The position numbers and the translations under genes were made by a program. Shown here one piece after another: positions 45,956 through 55,645 of a DNA stretch of 64,000 bases; the first letter of the stretch is position 1, and each line of letters starts with the position of its first letter. Below the pieces are notes generated by a model. It saw only the letters and a list, made by a program, of their open reading frames with translations. It searched no databases and was not told where the DNA came from. The stretch comes from Candidatus Neomarinimicrobium atlanticum (GTDB lineage: Bacteria; Fidelibacterota; Marinisomatia; Marinisomatales; Marinisomataceae), in assembly GCA_000402815.1 (NCBI GenBank), contig AQSA01000006.1, forward strand, positions 1 through 64,000, written 5' to 3'.

Positions 45956-46640
45956 CTGTTTCTCTTTTTCCAAAAATTGCTGTTCCTACACGAACCATTG
46001 TGGATCCACTTTCAACCCCAAGCTCAAAGTCGCCACTCATACCCATTGAAATCTCAGTCATTTTTTTATCTTGAGGCAATCTTCTGTTTATTTTTGTAAA
46101 CAGCTCTTTAAGAGAATTAAATGCTCTTTTTCTTTTGTTGTGGTCTGGTTTGGTTGGACCTATCGTCATTAATCCATCTATTTTTATGTTATTATGCTTA
46201 AAACACAATAACATTTCTTCGATGTCACAGCTTTTAAAACCCCCTTTTGTTTTTTCTTCGCTCGTATTAATTTGGATTAACACTCTTTGAATTTTTTTAA
46301 TTGTGGATGCTGCGTTTGATATTTTTTTCGCTAACCTTGTAGAGTCAACAGAGTCTATTGTATCAAACAGTCTTATAGCTTTTTTAATTTTGTTAGACTG
46401 TAATTGACCTATAAGTCTTTTTTCAACGCTGTTTATTTGGGTAATTTTTGGGAACTTTAGCTCTGCTTCCTGAACCCTATTTTCACCAATTGAAACTATA
46501 CCAGCTCCTATGGCTGTTGATATCTGTTCTGGAGATCTCGTTTTTGTTACGGCAACCAAAATCACTCTTTGATTTGGTTCTTTTTTTTTATTTATTTGAT
46601 CTCTAACCTTCTTGAGGTTCTGGGCTATCTTTTGGTTCAT
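45942..46640 (-). CDS. yggS: YggS/PLPBP family pyridoxal-phosphate homeostasis protein
   Basis: Single-domain PLP-binding protein of the alanine-racemase N-terminal fold. The start at ATG 46640 gives 232 residues, beginning [20 protein letters not shown] as in the family. [15 protein letters not shown] holds the PLP Lys, and [53 protein letters not shown] and [22 protein letters not shown] match the profile. The open frame extends to 46739, but those residues are antisense-like readings of gyrA. With this start it overlaps gyrA by 38 bases, implying coupled translation. Confidence 0.92.
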   Translation of the reverse strand: MNQKIAQNLKKVRDQINKKKEPNQRVILVAVTKTRSPEQISTAIGAGIVSIGENRVQEAELKFPKITQINSVEKRLIGQLQSNKIKKAIRLFDTIDSVDSTRLAKKISNAASTIKKIQRVLIQINTSEEKTKGGFKSCDIEEMLLCFKHNNIKIDGLMTIGPTKPDHNKRKRAFNSLKELFTKINRRLPQDKKMTEISMGMSGDFELGVESGSTMVRVGTAIFGKRETDARP

Positions 46641-49086
46641 CTGCGGTTTTTTCTTCCTCTGATATAATTCTCGTAATAGCAGAAACCTTAGTACCCTCTG
46701 CAAGCTTAATAAGCTTAACTCCTTGGGTTGCTCTTCCAATAGACCTTATTTGAGAAACTGGCATTCTAATCAAAACCCCATCATCTCTTATAATCATAAG
46801 GTCGTCTGTTCCAACAACCTCTTTAATTGTGATCATTTTTCCTATTTTGTCTGTTGTTTTCATTGTAAGAACGCCCTTACCGCCCCTTTTTTGTGCGCGG
46901 TATTGAATGATTTCTGTTCTTTTTCCAAAACCATTTTCTGTGGCAACCAACACGGTTCCCTCTCTTTTAATTAACAACATACCCACAACCTTGTCGTCAG
47001 AAGAGCTTAACGTAATTCCTTTTACGCCCATTGTTTTTCTTCCGCTTGGCCTAATTTGTTCCTCTGAAAACCTAATAGACTTACCGTTTGTTGTTCCTAA
47101 AAGGATGTCGTTTTCACCGTTAGAAACTCTTGCCTCAATAAGGCTGTCGCCTTCTCTAATTTCTACAGCATAAATTCCTTTTTTTCTTGGGTTTGAGTAG
47201 GCTGAAAGTTTTGTTTTTTTAACAATTCCTTTTTCTGTTGCCATTACAACAAAATGATCGTCGTGAAACTGATCTTGTTTCACACCAATAAATGCGCTAA
47301 CCTTTTCGTCTGGCTCACAACCAATAAGGTTAACAATTGCTCTTCCTTTTGCTGCTCTTCCGCCCTCGGGTATATCATAAACCTTAACCCAATAACACTT
47401 TCCCTTGTCTGTAAAAAACAAAATATAGCTGTGTGTATTTTCTACAAACAGATGCTCTGTAAAATCTTCTTCTCTGGCCGTTTGTCCCTGGACTCCTCGA
47501 CCACCCCTTCTTTGGCTTTTATATGTACTAACGCTTGTTCTTTTGATATACTGGTTGTGTGTAATAGTTAAAACCATATCTTCTTCTTTTATCATATCTT
47601 CAATATTTAAATCTGTGGCTTTGTCTATTATTTCCGTTCTTCTTTCTTCTCCATATTTTTCTTTAATTTCAAGAAGCTCGTCTTTTATTATTTCCATTCT
47701 TTTTGTTTTACTATCTAAAATACTTTTAAGCTCCGCCATGTATTGAATAATTTCTTTGTATTCTGATAATATTTTTTCGGTTTCAAGTCCGGTTAGTTTT
47801 TGCAGCTTCATATCTAATATCGCTTGCGCTTGCTTTTCAGATAAACCAAACCCCCCCATTAAACCGTTTCTTGCGGTTTCTGGATCCTTGCTTTTTTTAA
47901 TTGTTTCTAAAATTTTATCAATACTATCTAGCGCAATTTTTAACCCCTCTAAAATGTGCGCTCTTGCCTCTGCCTTTCTTAAATCAAACTCAGTTCTCTT
48001 AACAACAATATCTTGTCTAAAAACCAGAAAAACATCTAATAACTCTTTTAAAGACATAACTTTTGGGGCGCCATCTACAAGAGCTAATAAAATTATTCCA
48101 AAAGTATCTCTTAGTTGTGTTTGTTTGTACAGTTGGTTTAAAACCACCTCTGGAACCGCATCTCTTTTTGTTTCTATAACTATTCTCATTCCATCTTTAT
48201 CTGATTCGTCTCTAAGCTCTGCTATTCCTTCTATTTTTTTATCTCTGGCTAGGTGTGCTATTTTTTCAATTAAATTTGCTTTGTTTACTTGGTAGGGAAT
48301 TTCGGTTATAATTAAGGCGTCCCTTCCTTTACTGTTTGGTTCAACATGCGCAGTTCCTTGCATTTTAACCTTTCCTCGCCCTGTTGTATATGCGCTTTTT
48401 ATCCCATCTAAGCCCAAGGCTTTTCCAGCTGTGGGAAAATCTGGCCCCTTAATGTGTTTCATTAAATCTTCAACCTGGCAGTCTGGGTTTTCTATAACCT
48501 CTATCAGGCCGCTAATAACTTCAGAAAGGTTGTGTGGTGGAATTTTAGTTGCCATACCAACTGCAATACCCTCAGATCCATTTACCAAAAGATTTGGAAA
48601 CACCGCAGGCAAAACTGCTGGCTCTTTGAGGGTTTCATCAAAGTTGTTTGTCCACGCAACTGTTTCTTTGTCTAAGTCCCTTAAAAGTTCTCCACCAATT
48701 TTTGACATTCTTGACTCTGTATATCTCATTGCCGCTGCTCTATCCCCGTCAACAGATCCAAAATTTCCTTGCCCCTGTACAAGTTGGTGTCTCATAGAAA
48801 ATTCTTGTGCCATTCTAACCATAGCATCGTATATAGAACTATCTCCGTGTGGGTGGTATTTACCCAAAACGTCCCCTACAACCCTTGCAGATTTTTTATA
48901 AGGTCTATTCCAATAACAGCCAAGGTCATTCATTCCAAATAAAATTCTTCTGTGAACGGGTTTTAGCCCATCTCTTGCGTCTGGTAGTGCTCTCGACATA
49001 ATTACCGACATTGAATAATTTAGGTAGCTCTCTTCCAGTTCTTTTAAAAGTTGTTTATCTATTATATTATCTCTTCCTAGGTCCAT
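46603..49086 (-). CDS. gyrA: DNA gyrase subunit A
   Basis: Breakage-reunion subunit of DNA gyrase, 827 residues. The N-terminal region has [20 protein letters not shown], the quinolone-region text [20 protein letters not shown] (Ser and Asp unchanged at the usual resistance sites) and [11 protein letters not shown] with the active-site Tyr near 122. The C-terminal beta-pinwheel contains the GyrA-box [10 protein letters not shown] near residue 560, the signature that separates gyrase from Topo IV ParC. The tail is acidic ([18 protein letters not shown]). It begins one base after gyrB ends, so gyrB-gyrA are coupled. Only these topoisomerase II genes are in the window. Confidence 0.97.
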   Translation of the reverse strand: MDLGRDNIIDKQLLKELEESYLNYSMSVIMSRALPDARDGLKPVHRRILFGMNDLGCYWNRPYKKSARVVGDVLGKYHPHGDSSIYDAMVRMAQEFSMRHQLVQGQGNFGSVDGDRAAAMRYTESRMSKIGGELLRDLDKETVAWTNNFDETLKEPAVLPAVFPNLLVNGSEGIAVGMATKIPPHNLSEVISGLIEVIENPDCQVEDLMKHIKGPDFPTAGKALGLDGIKSAYTTGRGKVKMQGTAHVEPNSKGRDALIITEIPYQVNKANLIEKIAHLARDKKIEGIAELRDESDKDGMRIVIETKRDAVPEVVLNQLYKQTQLRDTFGIILLALVDGAPKVMSLKELLDVFLVFRQDIVVKRTEFDLRKAEARAHILEGLKIALDSIDKILETIKKSKDPETARNGLMGGFGLSEKQAQAILDMKLQKLTGLETEKILSEYKEIIQYMAELKSILDSKTKRMEIIKDELLEIKEKYGEERRTEIIDKATDLNIEDMIKEEDMVLTITHNQYIKRTSVSTYKSQRRGGRGVQGQTAREEDFTEHLFVENTHSYILFFTDKGKCYWVKVYDIPEGGRAAKGRAIVNLIGCEPDEKVSAFIGVKQDQFHDDHFVVMATEKGIVKKTKLSAYSNPRKKGIYAVEIREGDSLIEARVSNGENDILLGTTNGKSIRFSEEQIRPSGRKTMGVKGITLSSSDDKVVGMLLIKREGTVLVATENGFGKRTEIIQYRAQKRGGKGVLTMKTTDKIGKMITIKEVVGTDDLMIIRDDGVLIRMPVSQIRSIGRATQGVKLIKLAEGTKVSAITRIISEEEKTADEPKDSPEPQEG

Positions 49087-49087
49087 T

Positions 49088-51034
49088 TTATATATCTATG
49101 TTTGTAGCAAACTTAGCCTTTTCTGTTATAAATTTTCGTCTGTGTTCTACTTCTGTTCCCATCAACTCTCTAAACCTAACGTTTGTTTCCTCTTCTTGAA
49201 TGTGATCAACCGTAACCTGCATTAAACTTCTTGTTTCTGCGTTCATTGTTGTGTCCCAAAGTTGCTCTGCGTTCATTTCTCCCAAACCTTTATATCTTTG
49301 GATGTTTATTTTTGCGCTTTCATTTTCTGACTCAAGCCTCTGAATAACAATGTCTCTTTCTGCGTCTGTATATGCATATCTTTCTTTTCTACCTTGTTTA
49401 ATTTTATAGAGTGGTGGCATTGCCATATAAACGAATCCTCCCTGTACCAAGCTTTTCATTTTTCTCCAGAAAAAGGTTAACAATAGCGTTCTAATATGAC
49501 TACCATCAACGTCTGCATCTGTCATAATTACAACTTTATGGTATCTTAGTTTTTCAGGATTAAAACTGTTTGGATCTTCCTCGTCTTCACCAAAACCACA
49601 CCCAAGGGCGGTAATAATAGATTGTATTTCATTGTTGGCTAAGAGTTTGTCCTCTCTCGCTTTTTCGGAATTAATAACTTTTCCTCTTAGGGGTAATATT
49701 GCCTGTGTTCTTCTATCTCTTCCCTGTTTTGCTGTTCCTCCAGCAGAATCTCCCTCAACTAAAAATATTTCACACTGCATTGGGTCTTTATTTGAACAAT
49801 CAGCAAGTTTTCCCGGTAGCGTTGTTGATCCCAACCCAGACTTTTTTCTAACCAATTCTCTTGCTTTTTTTGCTGCAATTCTTGCTCTTGCTGCTTCAGC
49901 CGCTTTTTCAATAATTTTTTTACCAACTTTTGGGTTTTGCTCTAAAAAGGCTTGAATTCCGTCATACACAACATTGTCTACTAACCCTTTTACCTCACCG
50001 TTTCCTAGTTTTGTTTTTGTTTGTCCTTCAAACTGAGGCTCTTGGACCTTTACAGACAAAACCAATGTTAGTCCCTCTCTAAAGTCGTCTCCCGAAAGGC
50101 TAAATTTTTCGTTTTTCTTTGTTTTAATTAGGTCGTTTTTATTTGCATAACTATTTAAAGCTCTTGTTAAGGCAGATCTAAGCCCAGACAGGTGTGTTCC
50201 GCCCTCAACTGTATTAATATTATTTACGAATGAAAATATATTATTGTTATAGTTTGTGCTGTACCTTAGCGCCAAATCTACCGGAACTTCTATATCTTCT
50301 TTTGAAACAACAATAACCTCGTTGTGAATTAAGTCTTCTCCTCCATCTAAATATTTTACAAAATCAGACAGTCCCCCGGGAAAACAATAATCTACCGATG
50401 TATCTTCTACTTCGTTTTTAAGGGTTATTGATAGATTTTTGTTTAGATAGGCTAATTCTTTTAGTCTTCCCTTAATTGTGTCTTCTTGAAAGCCTCTATG
50501 AGTAAAAATAGAGTGGTCTGGTTTAAAGGTAATAATTGTGCCTCTTTTTGAGCTTTTACCAATTTTTTCTACTGGGGTTGTGGCATGACCTATTTTATAT
50601 TTTTGTTTATAGTGAAAACCATCTCTGTGAACCTCTGCTGTAAGGTCTTCGGCGAGAGCATTAACAACAGAAACTCCAACACCGTGTAGACCGCCTGAAA
50701 CTTTATATGTATTTTTGTCAAATTTTCCCCCAGCGTGTAAAACAGTCATAACAACCTCGAGAGCTGGCTTCCCTTCTTCCTTATGTATTTCCACAGGAAT
50801 ACCTCTTCCATTATCTTCAATAGAAATTGTTCCATCTGCCTTAATTGTAACAATTATTTCTGTACAAAAACCTGCCAAAGCTTCATCAATACTATTATCA
50901 ACTACTTCGCTTACTAGGTGATGATATCCTCTCTTACCAACGTCTCCAATATACATGGCTGGTCTTTTTCTTACGGCTTCTAACCCCTTTAATACAGATA
51001 TTTTATCTGCACCATAATTGCTTTTATTACTCAT
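49088..51034 (-). CDS. gyrB: DNA gyrase subunit B
   Basis: ATPase subunit of gyrase, 648 residues. GHKL ATPase motifs: [53 protein letters not shown] and [13 protein letters not shown]. The TOPRIM domain has [20 protein letters not shown] (Thr where most have Ser) and [20 protein letters not shown]. The C-terminal [18 protein letters not shown] is also typical. It starts 8 bases inside dnaN (ATGAGTAA shared) with GAGGATAA as ribosome site. The order dnaN-gyrB-gyrA is common near origins, but recF, usually between dnaN and gyrB, is absent. Confidence 0.97.
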   Translation of the reverse strand: MSNKSNYGADKISVLKGLEAVRKRPAMYIGDVGKRGYHHLVSEVVDNSIDEALAGFCTEIIVTIKADGTISIEDNGRGIPVEIHKEEGKPALEVVMTVLHAGGKFDKNTYKVSGGLHGVGVSVVNALAEDLTAEVHRDGFHYKQKYKIGHATTPVEKIGKSSKRGTIITFKPDHSIFTHRGFQEDTIKGRLKELAYLNKNLSITLKNEVEDTSVDYCFPGGLSDFVKYLDGGEDLIHNEVIVVSKEDIEVPVDLALRYSTNYNNNIFSFVNNINTVEGGTHLSGLRSALTRALNSYANKNDLIKTKKNEKFSLSGDDFREGLTLVLSVKVQEPQFEGQTKTKLGNGEVKGLVDNVVYDGIQAFLEQNPKVGKKIIEKAAEAARARIAAKKARELVRKKSGLGSTTLPGKLADCSNKDPMQCEIFLVEGDSAGGTAKQGRDRRTQAILPLRGKVINSEKAREDKLLANNEIQSIITALGCGFGEDEEDPNSFNPEKLRYHKVVIMTDADVDGSHIRTLLLTFFWRKMKSLVQGGFVYMAMPPLYKIKQGRKERYAYTDAERDIVIQRLESENESAKINIQRYKGLGEMNAEQLWDTTMNAETRSLMQVTVDHIQEEETNVRFRELMGTEVEHRRKFITEKAKFATNIDI

Positions 51035-52133
51035 TTATCCTCACAGGCATTAATAAAATTGTTGTCTTTTGATCGTTTTCTTTTGGTAAAAAAAGTGTTG
51101 CTGAATTTGCATCTTTAAATGTAAAAAAAATATCTTCTGACGGATATTTTGCAACAGCTTCTTTTAAATATACCGCATTAAATCCTATAGCTAGTTCTCT
51201 ACCCCTATATTCGGCAGACTTGACGGGTGCATATACTGTTTTACTCTCTGGTTGATTTACACTTTTAAAATAAACCTTTCCTTCAGAAAAATTTAAAGAA
51301 ATTTGGTTTGTATTTTTATTTGTAGCAATAGATGCTGCTTTTATATTGTTTAGCATTTCTGATTTTTGTGCTGTTAACTCTTCTGTATTGCTTTCGGGAA
51401 TTACGGCATTATAATTTGGAAATTTTTCATCTATTATTTTAGAATAAAAAACGTCCTTACCATTATTTGAAAAGACATGATCTTTACTAAATATTAATGA
51501 TGTCTCTTTTTGCCCTTCAAGAAAGGTATTTAATATATTTAAATATTTTTTTGGAATAATATATCCCTGACTAATATTTGTGTCGTTTTGTCTGGTAATT
51601 TTCACCAACCTATGTCCATCTGTTGCAACAAAATCTATTTTTTCTTGATTAAAATTAAAATAAGCACCATTCAGGGCGGGTTTTGTTGGTTCTGCATTTA
51701 TTGCATATAACAAAGAACTAATAATATTTTTTAATTTATCTGTTTCAATTGTAAATAATGCTTCATGTTTGTTTTCTGGTATTTCAGGATATTCTTGAAA
51801 AGGAACCGTTGGAATATCAAAAGATATACCTTTTTCAGATTTAATATTTATATGAGGGCCCGCAATATCTATATCAACTCTCCCTTCATCAATCACAGAA
51901 ACTATATCATTTACCTCTGATGTGGGAAACAGCCCTTCACCATTCGTATTTACTGATGCTGTTATTTGGGTTTTGATCCCGACCTCCATATCTGTTGAAT
52001 GCAAAGTAACGCCATGAGCCCCCGAAGATATATAAGTATAATTAACTAAAGGATTTTGAGATTTGACTTGTGTTGTTTTTGTTAATTTTGAAAATGCTGA
52101 TTGTAATTCTTTTTTTGTGGTTGAAATGTTCAT
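51027..52133 (-). CDS. dnaN: DNA polymerase III sliding clamp beta subunit
   Basis: Ring clamp that tethers the replicase to DNA, 368 residues in three repeated domains. Family text includes ISTTKKELQSAFSKLTKTTQ, NPLVNYTYISSGAHGVTLHS (usual 'LxNlLLxa...L.l.aTD'), PALNGAYFNFNQEKIDFVATDGHRL and KNTNQISLNFSEGKVYFKS, and the ending [12 protein letters not shown] corresponds to the 'xxxyvlMPmRl' tail. It heads dnaN-gyrB-gyrA-yggS. A good promoter lies so close (-10 at 52146-52151) that the transcript would have only about 6 untranslated bases and no ribosome site. Confidence 0.94.
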   Translation of the reverse strand: MNISTTKKELQSAFSKLTKTTQVKSQNPLVNYTYISSGAHGVTLHSTDMEVGIKTQITASVNTNGEGLFPTSEVNDIVSVIDEGRVDIDIAGPHINIKSEKGISFDIPTVPFQEYPEIPENKHEALFTIETDKLKNIISSLLYAINAEPTKPALNGAYFNFNQEKIDFVATDGHRLVKITRQNDTNISQGYIIPKKYLNILNTFLEGQKETSLIFSKDHVFSNNGKDVFYSKIIDEKFPNYNAVIPESNTEELTAQKSEMLNNIKAASIATNKNTNQISLNFSEGKVYFKSVNQPESKTVYAPVKSAEYRGRELAIGFNAVYLKEAVAKYPSEDIFFTFKDANSATLFLPKENDQKTTILLMPVRINE

Positions 52134-52145
52134 ATTTAGTTATCA

Positions 52146-52174
52146 ATTATAAAAAGATAGTTAGTTTTTAACAA
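52146..52174 (-). promoter_or_regulatory. Sigma-70-type promoter for dnaN-gyrB-gyrA
   Basis: On the minus strand TTGTTA (52169-52174) is followed after exactly 17 bases by TATAAT (52146-52151), a perfect -10 and a 4-of-6 -35. The dnaN ATG is at 52131-52133, so transcription should begin about 6 bases before the start codon. That gives an almost leaderless message. Confidence 0.6.
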
Positions 52175-52373
52175 GTCTTAATTGGGTATACCTTATATAG
52201 GCTAATTAAAAGAAAATTGATTTTTGGGCTATTTTAATGAGTTTTACCTCTAAAAAAGAGATTATTATAATTAAGTATTTATATATATAAAAATAAACAC
52301 TAATAATAATAGCCTTAATATGTTAATAAAAAACTAAAAACGCCCTTTTATAGAGATAGATAATTTGATTTTT

Positions 52374-52382
52374 TTATCAACA
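52374..52382 (+). promoter_or_regulatory. Possible DnaA box (one mismatch)
   Basis: TTATCAACA differs at one base from TTATCCACA and lies in the AT-rich gap between dnaN and surA. On its own it is weak, but a perfect box lies 73 bases away. Confidence 0.35.
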
Positions 52383-52441
52383 AAACACATATAAAAATGT
52401 TAATAATGTGTTGAAAAAAAATAAAATATTTTTTTCTTATA

Positions 52442-53746
52442 TTAATTTTTGATTTGTGGATAAGTGAGTGGATTTCTTTTTATATAAAATTTAAGCTTAA
52501 TCTCTTCAATCCAGTTTGAGTACCAATCCGATTTTTTTTGGTTTAATGCCATTTGTTCAAGATCTAACCAATTTTTATCTAAACTAGCTGGACCGCCTTC
52601 TATTTTTTCATCAACCCAAACAATATGATAACCAAACCCCGTTAAAACCGGTGCACTTGGAGTGTTGGGAGAAATGTTTTTTATAACATCAACAAGTTCC
52701 TTTACTTGATATTGATCTAAGTTTATCATTCCCATATATCCACCCTTTGGACCACTTGTTGTATCATCTGAAAACTCTTTTACCTTTAATATAAAATCAT
52801 CTTTATTTTTTATTTCTTTAACTATAGAGGCAGTTTTTTTATATGTTAAATTTTTATCTTCCTCTGAAACATTAGCACTAATAAGTATGTGTCTAGCATT
52901 TACCTTTTCACCACTTCTTTGTAAAACCTCAATTAAATGATAACCAAATTGTGTTTTTATAGGCTCGCTCAAGACATTTGGGTCTAATGTAAAAACAGCC
53001 CTATCAAATTCTTGAACAAAAGTTCCTCTAGGAACATATCCTAAATTACCTCCATTTTCCCCAGACTGTTTATCTTCAGAATATTTTTTTGCAGCCTCTT
53101 CAAAAGATAATCCATTAACAATTTCATTTCTGATATTTTGTATTTTAGTGAGAGCTTCTTGTAAGGATTTTTCGGAAGGTTTTATTTCAAGTAAAAGGTG
53201 TCTAGTTTTATATAGCGTTGGAAATGGACCAATACTATCTTTAAATGTATTATAGAAACTAATAACCTCTCCTCGGGTTATAGAAATACCTGAGGTTAAG
53301 CTACTCGTATATTTTTCAGCTAAAAGTTTACCCCTCATATCATCTCTATAAGATCTTTTAAAGTCAGATATTTTTCTTCCCAAAGCCATTTCAGCCTCTT
53401 CTTTTCCGCCCGCTTGAGATATTATATTTTCTATTTGCCTTTCCAGGGCTCTATCAATATCCTTATCTAAAACTTCAACAGAATCAACTTCAGCCATTTT
53501 TATAATCACTAGCTGTTCTATCATACTTTCAGAGGATTTTAATAATAAATTATTATACTCGTTGGGGTTGGTTGTTGGGTTTATTCTTTGCTCTGCAGCA
53601 AGAGCATTTGCAGCTAAAACAACATCACTTAAAAGAACTATTTTGCCCCCAACAACAGCAGAAACCTTATCAAGTAATATTTCTTCTTGTGAAAATGCAA
53701 CACTAAACAATAATATTAATAATGTCTTTTTAATTTTAATCTCCAT
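52442..53746 (-). CDS. SurA-type periplasmic peptidyl-prolyl isomerase/chaperone
   Basis: Exported chaperone that helps outer-membrane proteins fold. It has 434 residues with a signal peptide (MEIKIKKTLLILLFSVAFSQ). A SurA N-terminal part (LLDKVSAVVGGKIVLLSDVV, ESMIEQLVIIKMAEVDSVEV) comes first. Two parvulin domains follow: YKTRHLLLEIKPSEKS with GENGGNLGYVPRGTFVQEFD and FGYHLIEVLQ, then VNARHILISANVS with GPKGGYMGMINLDQ and TGFGYHIVWVDE. This matches SurA/PrsA-like domain order. Its start overlaps the end of mnmG by 11 bases; finding it here, where rsmG-parA-parB usually follow mnmG, is unusual. Confidence 0.88.
   Translation of the reverse strand: MEIKIKKTLLILLFSVAFSQEEILLDKVSAVVGGKIVLLSDVVLAANALAAEQRINPTTNPNEYNNLLLKSSESMIEQLVIIKMAEVDSVEVLDKDIDRALERQIENIISQAGGKEEAEMALGRKISDFKRSYRDDMRGKLLAEKYTSSLTSGISITRGEVISFYNTFKDSIGPFPTLYKTRHLLLEIKPSEKSLQEALTKIQNIRNEIVNGLSFEEAAKKYSEDKQSGENGGNLGYVPRGTFVQEFDRAVFTLDPNVLSEPIKTQFGYHLIEVLQRSGEKVNARHILISANVSEEDKNLTYKKTASIVKEIKNKDDFILKVKEFSDDTTSGPKGGYMGMINLDQYQVKELVDVIKNISPNTPSAPVLTGFGYHIVWVDEKIEGGPASLDKNWLDLEQMALNQKKSDWYSNWIEEIKLKFYIKRNPLTYPQIKN
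52455..52463 (-). promoter_or_regulatory. DnaA box (perfect TTATCCACA)
   Basis: The minus strand reads TTATCCACA exactly. It lies in the last codons of the surA-like gene at the edge of the AT-rich region upstream of dnaN. It may serve the candidate origin or regulate dnaN. Confidence 0.55.
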
Positions 53747-55637
53747 TTTTATGTTTCACGTGAAACGAACGCTTTAAATATACTAATAAAATAGATATAT
53801 CTGTTGGTCTAATACCCGGTATTCTTTGTGCTTGACCTATTGTTTCCGGCAAAACAGACATAAGCTTTTCCCTTCCTTCGTTTGAAATGCTTTTTATTTT
53901 TTTATAATCAAAAGTTGAGGGAATAAACATCTCCTCATATATTTTAAGTTTTTCAATCTCTTCTTTTTGTCTGTTTATATAACCACCATACTTAATAATT
54001 GTTTCCGCCTCAAATAAAATTTCTTCGGCATGAGAGGGGTAGTTCTTTTTTATTTTTTTAAAAACAGGAAGATCAAAAACCCCTATTTTTACTTGGGGCC
54101 TCTTAAGCAGTTGAGAAATTTTAATGGGTTCGGTTATGTTATTTTCTCCAACAGAGGAAAGATGGCCGTTAATTTCTTTGGGCGCAATGTTTTCTTTTTC
54201 TAGCTGTAGTACAATATCTTGAGTTGCTTTGTTTTTTTTATCCAAATCCTTTAAGAGATTTTTTTCCAAAAGACCAAGCTTTGTTGAATATTTTAATAGT
54301 CTTTGATCTGCATTAGATGCTCTAAGTTGGAGCCTATATTCGGCTCGAGAAGTAAACATTCTATACGGTTCATTTGTATCTTTTAAAACCAAATCATCAA
54401 TGAGAACGCCCATATAGGCGTCATTTCTTTTTAATAGCAGGGGTGGAGCGCCAATAATTTTTTGAGCTGCATTTATTCCAGCTAACAAACCCTGGGCTGA
54501 CGCCTCTTCATAGCCAGAGGTACCGTTTATTTGTCCAGCAAGAAAAAGCCCCGATATTCCCTTTGTTTCTAGTGAGGTTTTTAGCTGAGATGGAAAAAAG
54601 AAATCATATTCAATGGCATATCCAGGACGTAAAAACTCCACAGAGTTTAAGCCTTCAACCGACCTTAAACATTGGAGTTGAATTTTTTCCGGAAGACTCG
54701 TTGAAAAACCATTAACGTATATTTGTTTAGAATTTGTCCATTCTGGCTCTAGTTGAAGTATGTGACTAGGGTTTTGTGAAAACTTATACACCTTATCTTC
54801 TATTGATGGACAATATCTCGGCCCCGCAGCCATAGTTTCACCTGAATACATAGCAGACTTAGTTAAGTTTTCTAATATAAGTTCGTGAGTTGTTTGGTTT
54901 GTTCTAAAAGAAAAGCAAGGTTCGTCTTTTGGTAAAAATTTTTTGGTTTTATATGATAGAGCTTTTGGTTTTTTATCTCCATATCCAGCCAAACCAACAG
55001 ACCAATCAACAGAAGATTTTTTTATTCGGGGTGGCGTACCTGTTTTTAATCGCCCAGCATTAAAACCAAAAGACAAGAGAGACTCGGTTATTCCCTCAGA
55101 TCTTTTTTCGTCAAGCCTTCCAGCCTTAATTTTTTCTTCACCAATATGTATTAAACCATTTAAAAATGTGCCGCACGTTAAAATTGCTGCTTTACAAAAA
55201 AGCTCTGACCCGTCGGAAAAAATAACAGAATTAACAGATCCCCCAACTTCATTTATTTTTATAACCTCACCCCCAATAACGCTCAAACCAACATCTTTTA
55301 TATATTTTTGAACAACTTTTTCATATTTAATCTTATCTATTTGAGATCGGGGCGACCAAACAGAGCGGCCCTTAGAAAGGTTTAAGGTTTTGCTTTGAAG
55401 CGTTGCTTGGTCAGCAAAAAACCCCATAACACCACCCAGCACATCCAACTCTCTGACCATTTGCCCCTTAGCAAGGCCCCCAATAGCGGGATTACAAGAC
55501 ATTCTACCTATCGCTTTTATGTCCATAGAAACCAAAACAACATCTATCCCCAGTTTGTGTGCTACTAAGGCAGCTTCAATTCCTGCGTGGCCACCCCCAA
55601 CAACAACCAAATCACACTTATTATTAATTCGTTTCAC
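53736..55637 (-). CDS. mnmG: tRNA uridine 5-carboxymethylaminomethyl modification enzyme MnmG (GidA)
   Basis: FAD enzyme that, with MnmE, modifies the wobble uridine of several tRNAs. The 633 residues start at a GTG (55637): MKRINNKCDLVVVGGGHAGI, FAD-binding motif GGGHAGIEAALVA, then SCNPAIGGLAKGQMVREL, GRLKTGTPPRI, SIEDKVYKF-like text, LFLAGQINGTSGYEEASAQG, FTSRAEYRLQLRASNADQRL and ending RPTDISILLVYLKRS plus nine extra residues FHVKHKNGD. Both ends overlap parS sites: the GTG lies in one palindrome and the FHVK tail is encoded by the other. The end overlaps surA by 11 bases. rsmG (gidB), often next, is absent. Confidence 0.95.
   Translation of the reverse strand: MKRINNKCDLVVVGGGHAGIEAALVAHKLGIDVVLVSMDIKAIGRMSCNPAIGGLAKGQMVRELDVLGGVMGFFADQATLQSKTLNLSKGRSVWSPRSQIDKIKYEKVVQKYIKDVGLSVIGGEVIKINEVGGSVNSVIFSDGSELFCKAAILTCGTFLNGLIHIGEEKIKAGRLDEKRSEGITESLLSFGFNAGRLKTGTPPRIKKSSVDWSVGLAGYGDKKPKALSYKTKKFLPKDEPCFSFRTNQTTHELILENLTKSAMYSGETMAAGPRYCPSIEDKVYKFSQNPSHILQLEPEWTNSKQIYVNGFSTSLPEKIQLQCLRSVEGLNSVEFLRPGYAIEYDFFFPSQLKTSLETKGISGLFLAGQINGTSGYEEASAQGLLAGINAAQKIIGAPPLLLKRNDAYMGVLIDDLVLKDTNEPYRMFTSRAEYRLQLRASNADQRLLKYSTKLGLLEKNLLKDLDKKNKATQDIVLQLEKENIAPKEINGHLSSVGENNITEPIKISQLLKRPQVKIGVFDLPVFKKIKKNYPSHAEEILFEAETIIKYGGYINRQKEEIEKLKIYEEMFIPSTFDYKKIKSISNEGREKLMSVLPETIGQAQRIPGIRPTDISILLVYLKRSFHVKHKNGD
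53752..53767. promoter_or_regulatory. parS centromere-like site inside the mnmG 3' end
   Basis: TGTTTCACGTGAAACG holds the perfect 14-base palindrome GTTTCACGTGAAAC and matches the bacterial parS consensus TGTTTCACGTGAAACA at 15 of 16 positions. It lies within the coding end of mnmG and encodes Ser-Phe-His-Val-Lys there, so one sequence serves as protein code and as a ParB/Spo0J binding site. parS sites cluster around origins and nucleate the ParB partition complex. A second copy sits at the other end of the gene. Confidence 0.85.
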
Positions 55638-55645
55638 GTGAAACT
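55630..55645. promoter_or_regulatory. parS centromere-like site at the mnmE/mnmG junction
   Basis: CGTTTCACGTGAAACT contains the same perfect 14-base palindrome GTTTCACGTGAAAC (55631-55644) as the site at 53752. It spans the short gap between mnmE and mnmG: it touches the mnmE TAG stop and includes the mnmG GTG start codon, so bound ParB could sterically affect transcription through the junction. Two parS sites 1.9 kb apart near dnaA support an origin-proximal location. Confidence 0.86.

Larger units (their letters stand above)
52134..52441. other. AT-rich intergenic region between dnaN and surA, candidate origin element
   Basis: 308 bases with no gene; the largest non-coding gap in the window and clearly more AT-rich than its surroundings. 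Long A/T runs occur at about 52262-52312 (repeated AATAAT/TATATATA text) and again at 52390-52440. One near-match to a DnaA box (TTATCAACA, 52374-52382) lies inside and a perfect one (TGTGGATAA, 52455-52463) lies just past the end, inside the surA 3' end. The dnaN promoter occupies 52146-52174. An unwinding region is plausible, but two boxes are few for an origin. Confidence 0.4.
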
